In this document: positions 1-8,886 of the stretch, piece after piece
Position numbering within the stretch: position 1 is the stretch's first letter
Layout of the letters: each line of letters opens with the position of its first letter
From: CBFDBT01 sp965603115
GTDB taxonomy: Bacteria > Pseudomonadota > Alphaproteobacteria > Sphingomonadales > Kordiimonadaceae
Direction: 5' to 3'
Length of the DNA stretch: 26,231 bases
NCBI GenBank assembly: GCA_965603115.1
Contig: CBFDBT010000012.1
Location: 1-26,231 of the forward strand
The notes under the pieces: model-generated
The model's input: the letters and a program-made list of their open reading frames with translations, nothing else
The model's database searches: none
Told to the model about the DNA's origin: nothing
Translations under genes and position numbers: made by a program

Positions 1-2062
1 TGGAAAGGCGAACCTTACCGCGTCCATCAATTTCAAGACATTTCACATAAACTTCGTCACCTTCGTTTACAACGTCGGTTACTTTTTCTACGCGCTCGTC
101 TTTAAGCTCAGAAATGTGAACAAGACCATCTTTGCCGCCCATGAAGTTAACAAAAGCACCAAAGTCCATTATGCGGACAACCTTGCCTTTATATATAGTA
201 CCAACTTCAGCTTCAGCAACGATACCCATGATCCAGTCTTTAGCAGCATTGATCTGGTTAATATCGGATGATGCAATTTTAATCATACCATCATCATCGA
301 TATTCACTTTAGCACCAGTTTGTTCAACAATTTCGCGGATCACTTTACCGCCTGTACCGATAACTTCACGGATCTTTTCTTTATTGATCTGGAAGCTTTC
401 AATGCGCGGTGCATGTTCACTCATTTCTTCGCGTGTGCCAGATAGACCCTTGTTCATCTCTTCCAAGATGTATGAACGTCCACCTTTAGCCTGATCAAGA
501 GCGGCTTTCATGATCTCCTGTGTGATACCAGAAATTTTGATATCCATCTGCAAGCTTGTGATACCTTCATCAGTACCAGCCACTTTAAAGTCCATGTCAC
601 CTAAGTGATCTTCGTCGCCGAGAATATCAGATAGAACAGCATAATCGTCGCCTTCTTTGATAAGACCCATAGCAATACCGGATACGCCGCGTTTCAAAGG
701 AACACCAGCATCCATCATAGCGAGAGAGGAACCACAAACCGTTGCCATTGAGGACGAACCGTTAGATTCTGTAATCTCAGAAACGTTACGAATGGTATAA
801 GGAAACTCTTCCTTGCTAGGTAGAACCGCACGCAAGGCGCGCCATGCAAGCTTACCATGACCAACTTCACGACGGCTTGTAAATCCTGTGCGCCCACATT
901 CGCCCACTGAATAAGGAGGGAAATTATAGTGCAACATAAAGTTTGAACGGTAGCTGCCAGCCAAATCATCAATGATTTGCTCATCATCACCAGTACCAAG
1001 TGTAGTGATAACCATGGCTTGCGTTTCACCACGTGTAAAAGCAGCAGAGCCGTGTGTGCGAGGAAGTACGCCAACCTGTGCGTCAATCCCGCGAACATCG
1101 TCAAGCTTACGACCATCAATACGTGAACCGTCTTTAATGATAGCACCGCGAACGATTTTCTTTTCGATTTTCTTGAAAAGATCGCCAAGAAGACCTTCTG
1201 AAACATCTTCATCGCCGTCATAAGCTTCTAAAAGTTTTGCTTTAGCTTCGTTCAGCTTAACAACACGGTCGCTTTTTGTTTTGATAGAATAAGCAGAGCT
1301 AATGTCGCCTTCTACTAAAGTAGAGATTTTAGCCATAAGCTCTGAGTGATCAACTTCTTCTTGAAGATCCCATGGCGCTTTAGCGCATTCTTCAGCCATC
1401 GAAATGATAGCGTCGATAACTTTGCCAGCTTCTTTATGTCCAAAAGCTACAGCACCAAGCATGATATCTTCGCTTAATTCAGCGGCTTCAGATTCAACCA
1501 TAAGCACCGCATCTTTAGTACCAGCTACAACAAGATCAAGCTCACTGTCAGCCATTTCATCAATCGCTGGGTTTAAGCTATATTCACCGTCTTTATATCC
1601 AACTCGGGCACCGGCTATCGGGCCAAAAAATGGTAGACCAGAAATAGTTAGAGCCGCTGATGCGCCAATCATGGCAACAATATCAGGGTCATTTTCCATA
1701 TCATGTGACATCACCTGACAGGTGATCTGAACTTCGTTTTTAAAGCCAGCTGGGAAAAGTGGGCGTACAGGGCGGTCGATTAAACGACAAACAAGTGTTT
1801 CTTTTTCACTTGGACGTGCCTCACGCTTGAAAAATCCTCCAGGGATTTTACCAGCAGCATAATATCTTTCTTGGTAGTTAACCGTCAGCGGGAAAAAATC
1901 CATGCCCGGCTTTTGAGCTTTAGCACCAACTACAGAACATAAAACAGTTGTCTCTCCGTAAGTTGCCAACACGGCTCCTGTAGCCTGTCGCGCTATATGA
2001 CCTGTTTCCAAAGTCAGGGTGCGCCCACCCCATTCAATTTCACGTTTGCAAATATCAAACAT
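1..2062 (-). CDS. pnp: Polyribonucleotide nucleotidyltransferase (PNPase), 3' end off the window
   Basis: PNPase is a trimeric 3'-5' exoribonuclease that uses phosphate to degrade mRNA and is a partner of the RNA degradosome. The frame is open from an ATG at 2062 to the left edge, giving about 687 residues of a usual 700 or so. The protein begins MFDICKREIEWGGRTL. Two RNase PH domains are present with an alpha-helical linker between them. A KH domain with an IGTGGK loop lies near residues 557-615, and an S1 domain starts near residue 620 (GTIYKGKVVRIMDFGAF). The frame ends at the edge in KVRLS, so only a short tail is missing. I checked the frame at the start, middle and end and saw no frameshift. 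A GGAAGG Shine-Dalgarno sits 6 bases before the ATG. It is the last visible gene downstream of rpsO, the classic rpsO-pnp pairing. Confidence 0.97.
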   Translation of the reverse strand, partial: MFDICKREIEWGGRTLTLETGHIARQATGAVLATYGETTVLCSVVGAKAQKPGMDFFPLTVNYQERYYAAGKIPGGFFKREARPSEKETLVCRLIDRPVRPLFPAGFKNEVQITCQVMSHDMENDPDIVAMIGASAALTISGLPFFGPIAGARVGYKDGEYSLNPAIDEMADSELDLVVAGTKDAVLMVESEAAELSEDIMLGAVAFGHKEAGKVIDAIISMAEECAKAPWDLQEEVDHSELMAKISTLVEGDISSAYSIKTKSDRVVKLNEAKAKLLEAYDGDEDVSEGLLGDLFKKIEKKIVRGAIIKDGSRIDGRKLDDVRGIDAQVGVLPRTHGSAAFTRGETQAMVITTLGTGDDEQIIDDLAGSYRSNFMLHYNFPPYSVGECGRTGFTSRREVGHGKLAWRALRAVLPSKEEFPYTIRNVSEITESNGSSSMATVCGSSLAMMDAGVPLKRGVSGIAMGLIKEGDDYAVLSDILGDEDHLGDMDFKVAGTDEGITSLQMDIKISGITQEIMKAALDQAKGGRSYILEEMNKGLSGTREEMSEHAPRIESFQINKEKIREVIGTGGKVIREIVEQTGAKVNIDDDGMIKIASSDINQINAAKDWIMGIVAEAEVGTIYKGKVVRIMDFGAFVNFMGGKDGLVHISELKDERVEKVTDVVNEGDEVYVKCLEIDGRGKVRLS

Positions 2063-2076
2063 ATTTTTCCTTCCAT

Positions 2077-2109
2077 TGGTCAGCGGGGTAGAAATATTGC
2101 CGCTAACCA
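2077..2109 (-). promoter_or_regulatory. Stem-loop in the pnp leader
   Basis: On the minus strand TGGTTAGCGG (2109-2100) can pair with CCGCTGACCA (2086-2077). This gives 10 base pairs including one G-U, around a 13-base loop. The stem ends 15 bases before the pnp ATG, next to its Shine-Dalgarno. In E. coli the pnp leader carries an RNase III stem-loop that PNPase itself uses to repress its translation. Position and strength suggest a comparable element here, which is inference. Confidence 0.5.
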
Positions 2110-2192
2110 CGGTGAAACCCCTATGGCCTCACCCCTTCTAAATGCCAAGAACCCAATGCTCTCAGCTAATAAATCTCATGCCGTTAAGAGTT

Positions 2193-2223
2193 TGGGGCCG
2201 ACGCCCATTAGGTGCCGACCCCA
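2193..2223 (-). terminator. GC-rich imperfect hairpin after rpsO (terminator or processing site)
   Basis: About seven bases after the rpsO stop, two 13-base arms around a CATTA-type loop (2206-2210) can pair with two mismatches and one G-U: TGGGGTCGGCACC with GGCGTCGGCCCCA on the minus strand. No U-run follows, so it is not a standard intrinsic terminator. It may be a leaky attenuator, a 3'-end stabiliser or an RNase cleavage site between rpsO and pnp. Confidence 0.4.
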
Positions 2224-2230
2224 GAAAATC

Positions 2231-2500
2231 TTATTTGCGAAGACCAAGACGTTTAATGAGCGTTTCATAACGCGCAACATCTTTTTTCTTCAAATAGTCT
2301 AAAAGACTACGGCGGGTATTAACCATCTTAAGTAGACCACGACGTGAGTGGTTGTCTTTTTTGTTCGCTTTAAAATGGTCAGTCAAGGTCTGTATGCGGT
2401 CTGTTAGAATAGCAACTTGTACTTCTGGTGAACCAGTGTCGCCTTCTTGAGTGGCAAAGTCCTTGATAATCTCAGCTTTACGCTCAGTAGTAATCGACAT
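2231..2500 (-). CDS. rpsO: Small ribosomal subunit protein uS15
   Basis: This primary 16S rRNA-binding protein nucleates the central domain of the 30S subunit. The product is 89 residues, the usual length, and shows the family signature GDTGSPEVQVAILTDRI at about residues 20-37, then HFKANKKDNHSRRGLL and a C-terminal DYLKKKDVARYETLIKRLGLRK. An AAAGGAG Shine-Dalgarno lies 7 bases before the ATG, inside the 15-base gap after truB. The gene is therefore probably translated from the truB transcript as part of the nusA-infB operon. In E. coli S15 represses its own mRNA through a pseudoknot; I did not test for one here. Confidence 0.98.
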   Translation of the reverse strand: MSITTERKAEIIKDFATQEGDTGSPEVQVAILTDRIQTLTDHFKANKKDNHSRRGLLKMVNTRRSLLDYLKKKDVARYETLIKRLGLRK

Positions 2501-2515
2501 CGTCTTCTCCTTTGT

Positions 2516-3415
2516 TTACATATTGAAGACCCTGAGGATTTTGGTAAAACCATGTGTGATACTTGCCATCGCAATTGGGGTTTGCCCATGCTTTAGCAGC
2601 ACCACATCCTCATTGGCTGTCTGGAGTTTGATTTGGCCTCCATGTTTCAGGAGAGCCGCCTCTTCTTCTGTTACGGCGCAAACCGGGATGTCGTCCAGGG
2701 CGGTCGTAACGGGAAGCAATAGTTCCGCAGCGCGCCCCTTATGCCCCATGTCTTCGAGTTTTTCCAGCGAAATCGCACGCTCCAGTGTAAAAGGTCCCAC
2801 TCGAGTGCGCCGAAGCTTTATTATGTGGCCAAATGTGCCAAGCCTCAGTGCCATGTCTCGCCCGAGGGAACGCACATAAGTGCCTTTGCCACACTTTACA
2901 GCAAAGCTTGTCTCACCAGCAGCTGCATCATGTGATAAGATGCTAAGTGCCTGAATTTCAACAAGTCTTGACTTTAAAACTACTTCTTTGCCCTCACGCG
3001 CCATGTCATATGCTCTGCGACCATCCACCTTAATAGCTGAGTAAGCTGGCGGCACCTGCTCTATAGTTCCTGTAAAGTCGGGCAAGATAGTATTGATAGC
3101 TTCTTCAGATGGAATTGGCCCACCGGAATGAATAGTGGCCCCTTCTAAGTCATCCGAATCTGTCGCAGAGCCCCATTTTACAGTAAATTCATACGTCTTT
3201 GACGAATCGACAACATAAGGCATGGTCTTAGTCGCCTCGCCAAGGCCAATGGGCAAAATACCGCTAGCAAGAGGGTCAAGCGTGCCGCCATGGCCAACCT
3301 TTTGCGCATTCAGTGTTCGTTTAACAATGGAGACAATTTTTGTGCTGCCAATATCGAGCGGTTTATCAATGATAATCCATCCATCGATTTTATCGCCCTT
3401 GCGCTTTCTACTCAT
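2516..3415 (-). CDS. truB: tRNA pseudouridine-55 synthase TruB
   Basis: TruB converts U55 in the T-loop of tRNAs to pseudouridine. The 299-residue product has the catalytic motif GGTLDPLASGILPIGLGEATK with Asp47 as nucleophile. The RAYDMAREG segment and the GTYVRSLGRDMALRLG segment are also present, followed by a PUA-like C-terminal region. The frame is open 90 bases further upstream, but that would overlap most of the rbfA 3' end. I chose the ATG at 3415 (MSRKRKGDKIDGW), which overlaps the rbfA stop by 8 bases. A second ATG at 3424 is possible. The overlap suggests translational coupling with rbfA. Confidence 0.96.
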   Translation of the reverse strand: MSRKRKGDKIDGWIIIDKPLDIGSTKIVSIVKRTLNAQKVGHGGTLDPLASGILPIGLGEATKTMPYVVDSSKTYEFTVKWGSATDSDDLEGATIHSGGPIPSEEAINTILPDFTGTIEQVPPAYSAIKVDGRRAYDMAREGKEVVLKSRLVEIQALSILSHDAAAGETSFAVKCGKGTYVRSLGRDMALRLGTFGHIIKLRRTRVGPFTLERAISLEKLEDMGHKGRAAELLLPVTTALDDIPVCAVTEEEAALLKHGGQIKLQTANEDVVLLKHGQTPIAMASITHGFTKILRVFNM

Positions 3416-3824
3416 CACCGACATCTGATGATGCCACATCCTTTTGCACTTTAGGGTCTGCGAGTAGCTCTTGAATGTGACTGGCTTCATCAAAGCTCTC
3501 ATCAAGACGAAAAGCGAGGCGCGGTAAATATTTCATACGCACGCGCTTGCTAAGTTGACCACGAATATAGGGGCCTGCTTTATTGAGTGCCTTAATAACT
3601 TTCTCTTGATCAACACCGCCAAGAGGCATGATATAGACCTTAGCATTGCGCATATCTGGACTGACACGCACTTCGCTCACAGTGATAGAAACACCTGCAA
3701 GGTCATGGTCATGAACATCACCGCGCGCGATAATCGTCGCAATCGCATGACGCACATTCTCAGATACCCTCAGCAAACGCAGTGAGGGTGCCTTTTCATT
3801 TGAATCCCGTTGAGATTTACCCAT
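3408..3824 (-). CDS. rbfA: 30S ribosome-binding factor RbfA
   Basis: RbfA is a small KH-fold protein that binds late 30S precursors and helps mature the 5' end of 16S rRNA, notably in the cold. The 138-residue product shows the typical start RLLRVSENVRHAIATIIARGDV, the central strand VSITVSEVRVSPDMRNAKVYIMPLGG, and the KYLPRLAFRLDESFDEASHI segment that ends the KH domain. An acidic tail follows. An AAGG lies 8 bases before the ATG. The gene sits 72 bases after infB and overlaps truB by 8 bases, the conserved infB-rbfA-truB order. Confidence 0.97.
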   Translation of the reverse strand: MGKSQRDSNEKAPSLRLLRVSENVRHAIATIIARGDVHDHDLAGVSITVSEVRVSPDMRNAKVYIMPLGGVDQEKVIKALNKAGPYIRGQLSKRVRMKYLPRLAFRLDESFDEASHIQELLADPKVQKDVASSDVGDE

Positions 3825-3896
3825 TTCGATAACCTTATAGCTGCTTGCTATATATGAATGTTAAGAGGAAGAAGGCTTGATGGCTGGACATAGGCC

Positions 3897-6566
3897 CTAG
3901 TTCATCTTGCGTTCAATCTCGTTTAATTCATAGACCTCGAGAAAGTCGCCGCTTTTCATGTCGGAGAAATTTTCAAAGGTCAATCCACATTCCTGTCCAG
4001 AATCAACCTTCTTCACATCGTCTTTAAAACGACGCAGATTATTGATTTGACCGGTGTAAATAATCACATCATCACGCAAAATGCGGGCTTTAAGGTCATT
4101 ACGTATATGACCGTCAGTAACAATACAACCAGCAGCCTTGCCTGTTTTACCAGCACTAAAGACGTCTTTGATCTCAGCACGGCCCAGAACATTTTCTTCA
4201 TACTCAGGTCCAAGTTGACCAGACATAGCATCGCGCACATCGTTGATGACGTCATAAATGACCGAATAATATTTAATCGTTACGCCGTCTTGGGTAGCTG
4301 CGCGCTTTGCAGCTGAATTTGGTCGCACATTAAATCCTATCACCAAAGCGTCGGACGCATTGGCAAGGGTAATATCTGCTTCGGTTATGCCACCAGCTGC
4401 CGCATGTAAAATATTGGTTTTAATGTCATCACTTCCAACTTTGGAAAGAGCTGCCACTAACGCTTCAACTGATCCCTGAACATCAGCTTTAAGAATGATC
4501 GGGAATGTCTCCATCTCAGATTCTTTAAGCTTGGCAAACATATTTTCAAGTGTTTTCGGGCCTGCTGCCTCTACTATTTTTTTCTTGGTAACATTTTGAC
4601 GGTACTCGGTAATTTCTCGAGCGCGGGATTCACTAACGACCGAACCAAAGTCATCGCCAGCATTTGGTGCGCCACTAAGGCCAAGCACTTCAACAGGCTG
4701 AGATGGTCCAGCTTCTTTTACGCGCTCGCCGTGATCGTTTATAATAGCGCGAACCTTGCCCCACTCGGAGCCAGCAACAAAAATATCGCCAACTCTTAGA
4801 GTTCCGCGTTGAATAAGAAGTGTCGCAACGGGACCACGGCCCTTTTCAAGCTTAGCCTCAATCACCACACCTTCAGCGTCACGATCTGCATTAGCTTTTA
4901 ACTCAAGAATTTCAGCTTGCAGGCTTATTGCCTCGGCGAGCTTATCTAGGTTAGTGCCTTTAAGAGCCGAAACCTCAACGTCCATAGTGTCACCTTGGAA
5001 GGCTTCAACAACAACTTCATGCTGCAACAATTCTTGACGCACTTTGTCGGCATTAGCGCCTGGCGCATCAATTTTATTAATAGCAACAATGATAGGAACT
5101 TCAGCAGCTTTGGCGTGGTTAATCGCTTCGATGGTTTGCGGCATGATACCGTCATCCGCTGCCACAACAAGTATGACAATATCTGTAACGCTGGCACCGC
5201 GTGCGCGCATATGCGTAAAGGCAGCGTGACCTGGTGTATCTAGGAAGGTCACCATTTCACCCGCTTCATTTTTAATCTGATAAGCACCAATATGCTGAGT
5301 GATGCCGCCGGCCTCACCTGCAACAACATCGCTTTTTCTCAACGCATCAAGTAGTGACGTTTTACCATGATCAACATGACCCATAACCGTGATAATCGGC
5401 GCACGAGGGGTCATGTTTTCATCGGAATCTTCTTCACCCATCAATCCAATTTCAATATCAGATTCAAGCACACGATGAGCACTATGGCCAAACTCTTCAA
5501 CAACCAACTGTGCAGTATCCTGATCAAGTTCGCTTTCACGGTCTTCAAATTCGACCTCAAGGGTTTTGAGTACCTTGAAAACATCGCGGGCTTTTTCTGC
5601 CATGCGGTTGGCAAGCTCTTGCACCGTGATCACTTCAGGAATAATAACTTCGCGCGTTTTCTGCTCTACTTCTCCCGTTTGCGCACGCTTAATTTTAGCC
5701 TGAGCACGCTTATAAGCAGCCAGTGAACGTGTGCGAACGTTATCGTCATCAAAATTCATTGTAACGCTAAGTTTACCAGAACGACGGCGCTGATTTGCAT
5801 TGCGCGCTGTTTTTTGTTGTTGGACTTGCGTCGCTTTCGTGATTTTAGCCTTACCTTTTTTCCGGTGGTGGCCTTTATCTTCTTCAGCTTTAGAGGCTGC
5901 CAGTTGCGCATCGGCAATTTTTCGTGCCTCTTCTGCCTTGCGCAGTTCAACGGCCTTTTCATCCTGGTCCAGCTTACTTTGAGCTTCTGCTTCGGCAATT
6001 TTGCGTACTTTGGCCTCGGATGCTTTTTTAGCAGCCTCTTCAGCCAGTTTGCGTGCATCTTCAGACGCCGCTTCTTCAGCTATCTCTTCAGGGGATTTGT
6101 TGGCTTGCTTTTCAGCATCTTCAGCAGCAGCAATTTCAGCAGCAGCAGCCGAAGTTGCTTCTGATTTAGCTTTTTCAGCGTCTTCCTTGGCTTTGCGCGC
6201 TTCAGCTTCAGCCGCAAATTCATCCTCTTTCAGCTTCTTGACTTCTTCATCCTTACGGAATGCATCAAGAGCGGCCATGCGCGTCGCCTGCTCGGCGCTG
6301 CTCAAAGTTTTTCCAGACGCTGAAGTCTTAGTCTTCTTTGATTCGCTTGCTGGCTTTTTCACCACGAACGCGTGGGTATCTGGCGAAGCTGTTTTAGGCT
6401 TGCCACTCGCAGCACCACCCATAGTGAGAGTGCGTTTCTTTTTACGCTCCACAACAACGGATTTACCGCGGCCACCACTAAAGTTCTGCTTAACCGTAGA
6501 GGCATCAGCACCTTTGGAGACACCCAGTGTACTACTAGACAGGGTTAATTTTTTATCGTCGCTCAT
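3897..6566 (-). CDS. infB: Translation initiation factor IF-2
   Basis: IF-2 is the GTPase that brings initiator fMet-tRNA to the 30S subunit and promotes subunit joining. The 889-residue product has an N-terminal alphaproteobacterial segment (GRGKSVVVERKKKRTL, about residues 32-47), then a long Ala/Glu/Lys-rich, probably coiled-coil region at about 95-235. The IF2_N-type helical domain (ITVQELANRMAEKARDVFK) is near 315. The GTPase domain has G1 GHVDHGKT at 396-403, G3 DTPGH and G4 NKID, followed by the beta-barrel and C-terminal domains (LKADVQGSVEAL). I chose the ATG at 6566 with GAAGAG 7 bases upstream. It overlaps the ylxR stop as ATGA. A GTG two codons earlier is possible but has no Shine-Dalgarno. 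Confidence 0.98.
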   Translation of the reverse strand: MSDDKKLTLSSSTLGVSKGADASTVKQNFSGGRGKSVVVERKKKRTLTMGGAASGKPKTASPDTHAFVVKKPASESKKTKTSASGKTLSSAEQATRMAALDAFRKDEEVKKLKEDEFAAEAEARKAKEDAEKAKSEATSAAAAEIAAAEDAEKQANKSPEEIAEEAASEDARKLAEEAAKKASEAKVRKIAEAEAQSKLDQDEKAVELRKAEEARKIADAQLAASKAEEDKGHHRKKGKAKITKATQVQQQKTARNANQRRRSGKLSVTMNFDDDNVRTRSLAAYKRAQAKIKRAQTGEVEQKTREVIIPEVITVQELANRMAEKARDVFKVLKTLEVEFEDRESELDQDTAQLVVEEFGHSAHRVLESDIEIGLMGEEDSDENMTPRAPIITVMGHVDHGKTSLLDALRKSDVVAGEAGGITQHIGAYQIKNEAGEMVTFLDTPGHAAFTHMRARGASVTDIVILVVAADDGIMPQTIEAINHAKAAEVPIIVAINKIDAPGANADKVRQELLQHEVVVEAFQGDTMDVEVSALKGTNLDKLAEAISLQAEILELKANADRDAEGVVIEAKLEKGRGPVATLLIQRGTLRVGDIFVAGSEWGKVRAIINDHGERVKEAGPSQPVEVLGLSGAPNAGDDFGSVVSESRAREITEYRQNVTKKKIVEAAGPKTLENMFAKLKESEMETFPIILKADVQGSVEALVAALSKVGSDDIKTNILHAAAGGITEADITLANASDALVIGFNVRPNSAAKRAATQDGVTIKYYSVIYDVINDVRDAMSGQLGPEYEENVLGRAEIKDVFSAGKTGKAAGCIVTDGHIRNDLKARILRDDVIIYTGQINNLRRFKDDVKKVDSGQECGLTFENFSDMKSGDFLEVYELNEIERKMN

Positions 6567-7219
6567 AAACACTCTTCGTCGTTATGGTCTGCTTTGTCCG
6601 TTGACATAGCATTTGGCCGAAAGCCAGCTAATCTATCCACATCGGCTATCAACCGACTCTTAGCACCACCGCTCAGCAATACTACATGTACCACATTCTC
6701 ACGGCCAAGTGCCAAACTCAATTCTTCTCGGTCGAAAATTTCGACCACCTTTACACCAATTGCTACTGCAAGAGCAGACAATTTGTGTTTTCCGTCTTCT
6801 GCGCCATCTCTGGCGTTTATCAACAAAAGAGGTCGTTTCTTACCTCTTAATTCTGACCGAACCTTTTCAAAGCCACTCACAATGTGAGACGCTCTTTTTT
6901 CAATTCCCAAACGCGCTAACGCCTGTTTAGCCAGTAACCGTTCCATTATATCAGCCAGATCACTCGGTATCTGATCTTTCTTTATTGACTGTTTTAAAGC
7001 CCTGCTTGCAGCTTTTATCAAACTACCGTCATCAATCGCTTTTTCAATCAAAATCCTGTCAGGGGAAATCCACATCCCTCGACCGGGTAACTTACCTTTA
7101 ACATCAGGAACCAAACAGCCATCGGGCCCCTGAACCATTCTTATCAGCTCTACTCCTGCTTTGCTCATTTGGCTGAGCACACAGCGGCGTTCACCGTCCG
7201 CTTTAGCATTAGCAGTCAA
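6563..7219 (-). CDS. ylxR: YlxR-type (DUF448) RNA-binding protein with L7Ae-like C-terminal half
   Basis: The 218-residue product has the YlxR signature near its start: GERRCVLSQ, then ELIRMVQGPDG, PDVKGKLPGRGMWIS, and an RALKQ segment. Its C-terminal half (about 110-200) resembles the L7Ae/S12e-like domain of longer alphaproteobacterial homologues (KVRSELRGKKRPLLLINARDG). Family members bind RNA or RNase P, and the gene always travels with nusA and infB. The frame is open to a GTG at 7249 inside nusA. I prefer a TTG at 7219 because AGGAG lies 7 bases before it, overlapping the nusA stop. It ends in an ATGA overlap with infB. The precise role is not established. Confidence 0.9.
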   Translation of the reverse strand: MTANAKADGERRCVLSQMSKAGVELIRMVQGPDGCLVPDVKGKLPGRGMWISPDRILIEKAIDDGSLIKAASRALKQSIKKDQIPSDLADIMERLLAKQALARLGIEKRASHIVSGFEKVRSELRGKKRPLLLINARDGAEDGKHKLSALAVAIGVKVVEIFDREELSLALGRENVVHVVLLSGGAKSRLIADVDRLAGFRPNAMSTDKADHNDEECL

Positions 7220-7229
7220 AAGCTTTCTC

Positions 7230-8852
7230 CTAACCTTCCGCTTCCTCACCAGAAGGCGTCACAGCTGGCGGTTCCTCGTCACCTGTTTCCGTGGCTTCTT
7301 CGGCCTCTTCAGCTTGAGCAACAAGGTCTTCTTCACTGATCCAGCCAAGCGCAACACGCGCTGACATAATGATAGCACTCGCAGTTGCCTCTTCGATAGC
7401 AAAATTACGCAAAATACCATCAACTTTTGATGTTACCTCGTCTGCGGCACAGCCTGCAAGGTCTTCTAGAGTTTTAACTTCGGCCTCACCAAGAGCAACC
7501 AGCATTTGCGGTGTGAAAGTTTCTATATCCGCAAGCGCATCTTCAACACCGAGTTCACGGCGACGCTCATCAGCTGCGGCAGCTTCTTTACCCAAATGAT
7601 CCTGTGCACGGCGCTGAAGTTCTTCAACGAGATCATCGTCAAAGCCTTCAACTCCAAGTAACTCGGCAGGCTCGACAAAGGCAACCTCTTCAAGATCAGA
7701 AAAGCCTTCAGCTACCAAGAGCTGCGCTAATGTTTCATCCACATCAAGGGCTTCAACAAAAGCTTTGGTTTGAGCAAGAAACTCTTCTTGTCTACGGTCT
7801 GATTCTTCCTGCTCGGTCAAAATATCAATAGCCCAACCCGTTAGCTGGCTTGCCAAACGTACATTTTGCCCTCTACGACCAATCGCTAGGGAGAGATGCT
7901 CATCAGGAACAACAACCTCAATACGCTCGCCTTCTTCATCGATAACCACTTTAGCAACCTCAGCGGGCTTAAGGGAATTAACGATAAAACTGGCAAAATC
8001 AGGAGACCATTGAATGATATCAATTTTCTCGCCCTGAAGCTCATTAACCACAGCCTGAACACGACTACCACGCATACCAACACAAGCCCCTACAGGGTCA
8101 ATACTTGAATCCGCACTTGCAACAGCAATTTTGGCACGACTGCCAGGGTCACGCGCTACAGCTTTAATCTCAATGATATTATCATAAATCTCAGGCACTT
8201 CTTGAGCAAAAAGCTGCGCCATAAATTCAGGTTTAGTGCGAGACATGAAAATTTGTGGTCCACGGTTTTCACGGCGCACATCATAAATAAAGCCACGAAT
8301 ACGCTCGCTTTGACGAATGTGCTCGCGTGGAATAACCTGATCACGGCGCATGATAGCTTCCGCCCGACCTAAATCTACAATGACATTGCCATATTCAACA
8401 CGCTTGACCACGCCAGTAATAACTTCGCCAACTCGGTCTTTATATTCTTCAAATTGACGCTCACGCTCAGCATCGCGCACTTTTTGCACAATAACCTGCT
8501 TGGCAGTTTGCGCGGCAATGCGGCCAAAATCCATTGGCGGTAGCGGGCTAGCGAGAAAATCACCGATCTCAGCATCCTCTTTATCTAGGCGCGCGTCTTC
8601 AAGTGAAATTTGAACTGGCGGATTATCAATAACCTCGACAACCTCGACAACGCGGAACAGGCGAATGTCGCCAGTATTGCGGTCGATTTGTGCACGAATT
8701 TCATTTTCAGCACCATAGCGAGATCGTGCTGCTTTCTGGATAGCTTCTTCCATCGCCTCTAATACAATTTCGCGATCGATTGACTTCTCGCGCGCAACCG
8801 CATCAGCGATTTGTAGTAGCTCAAGACGGTTGGCACTTACACCTACTGCCAT
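7230..8852 (-). CDS. nusA: Transcription termination/antitermination factor NusA
   Basis: NusA binds RNA polymerase and nascent RNA, promoting pausing, hairpin-dependent termination and rRNA antitermination. The 540-residue product has the N-terminal polymerase-binding domain (ANRLELLQIADAVAREKSI), then an S1 domain (about 130-200: GEVITGVVKRVEYGNVIVDLG). Two KH domains carry DPVGACVGMRGSRVQAVVNEL and LAIGRRGQNVRLASQL. C-terminal helix-hairpin-helix repeats end in an acidic tail. The frame is open into rimP, but ATG 8852 (MAVGVSANRLELL) has GGAG 8 bases upstream and matches the family's usual start. ATG 8858 is a close alternative. The following gene ylxR starts from a Shine-Dalgarno overlapping this stop. 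Confidence 0.97.
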   Translation of the reverse strand: MAVGVSANRLELLQIADAVAREKSIDREIVLEAMEEAIQKAARSRYGAENEIRAQIDRNTGDIRLFRVVEVVEVIDNPPVQISLEDARLDKEDAEIGDFLASPLPPMDFGRIAAQTAKQVIVQKVRDAERERQFEEYKDRVGEVITGVVKRVEYGNVIVDLGRAEAIMRRDQVIPREHIRQSERIRGFIYDVRRENRGPQIFMSRTKPEFMAQLFAQEVPEIYDNIIEIKAVARDPGSRAKIAVASADSSIDPVGACVGMRGSRVQAVVNELQGEKIDIIQWSPDFASFIVNSLKPAEVAKVVIDEEGERIEVVVPDEHLSLAIGRRGQNVRLASQLTGWAIDILTEQEESDRRQEEFLAQTKAFVEALDVDETLAQLLVAEGFSDLEEVAFVEPAELLGVEGFDDDLVEELQRRAQDHLGKEAAAADERRRELGVEDALADIETFTPQMLVALGEAEVKTLEDLAGCAADEVTSKVDGILRNFAIEEATASAIIMSARVALGWISEEDLVAQAEEAEEATETGDEEPPAVTPSGEEAEG

Positions 8853-8886
8853 CTTCATCACTCCAACGTTGTGGCCACTTGGCCCA

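Noticed and set aside
972..1718. Plus-strand open frames opposite pnp
   Set aside because: pnp is continuous in its own frame here, and the antisense translations are Ser/Ile/Pro-rich with no motif.
3416..3505. N-terminal extension of TruB by 30 codons
   Set aside because: It would lie almost wholly within rbfA, and the family starts at the KRKGDKIDGW region.
6001..6609. Open frame of 202 codons on the plus strand opposite infB
   Set aside because: It mirrors the Ala/Glu/Lys-rich IF-2 region and gives a Ser/Ala-rich translation with no recognisable domain.
8634..8656. Short tandem repeat of CTCGACAAC in nusA
   Set aside because: It encodes the normal VVEVVEV strand before the S1 domain; it is coding, not an unusual repeat.
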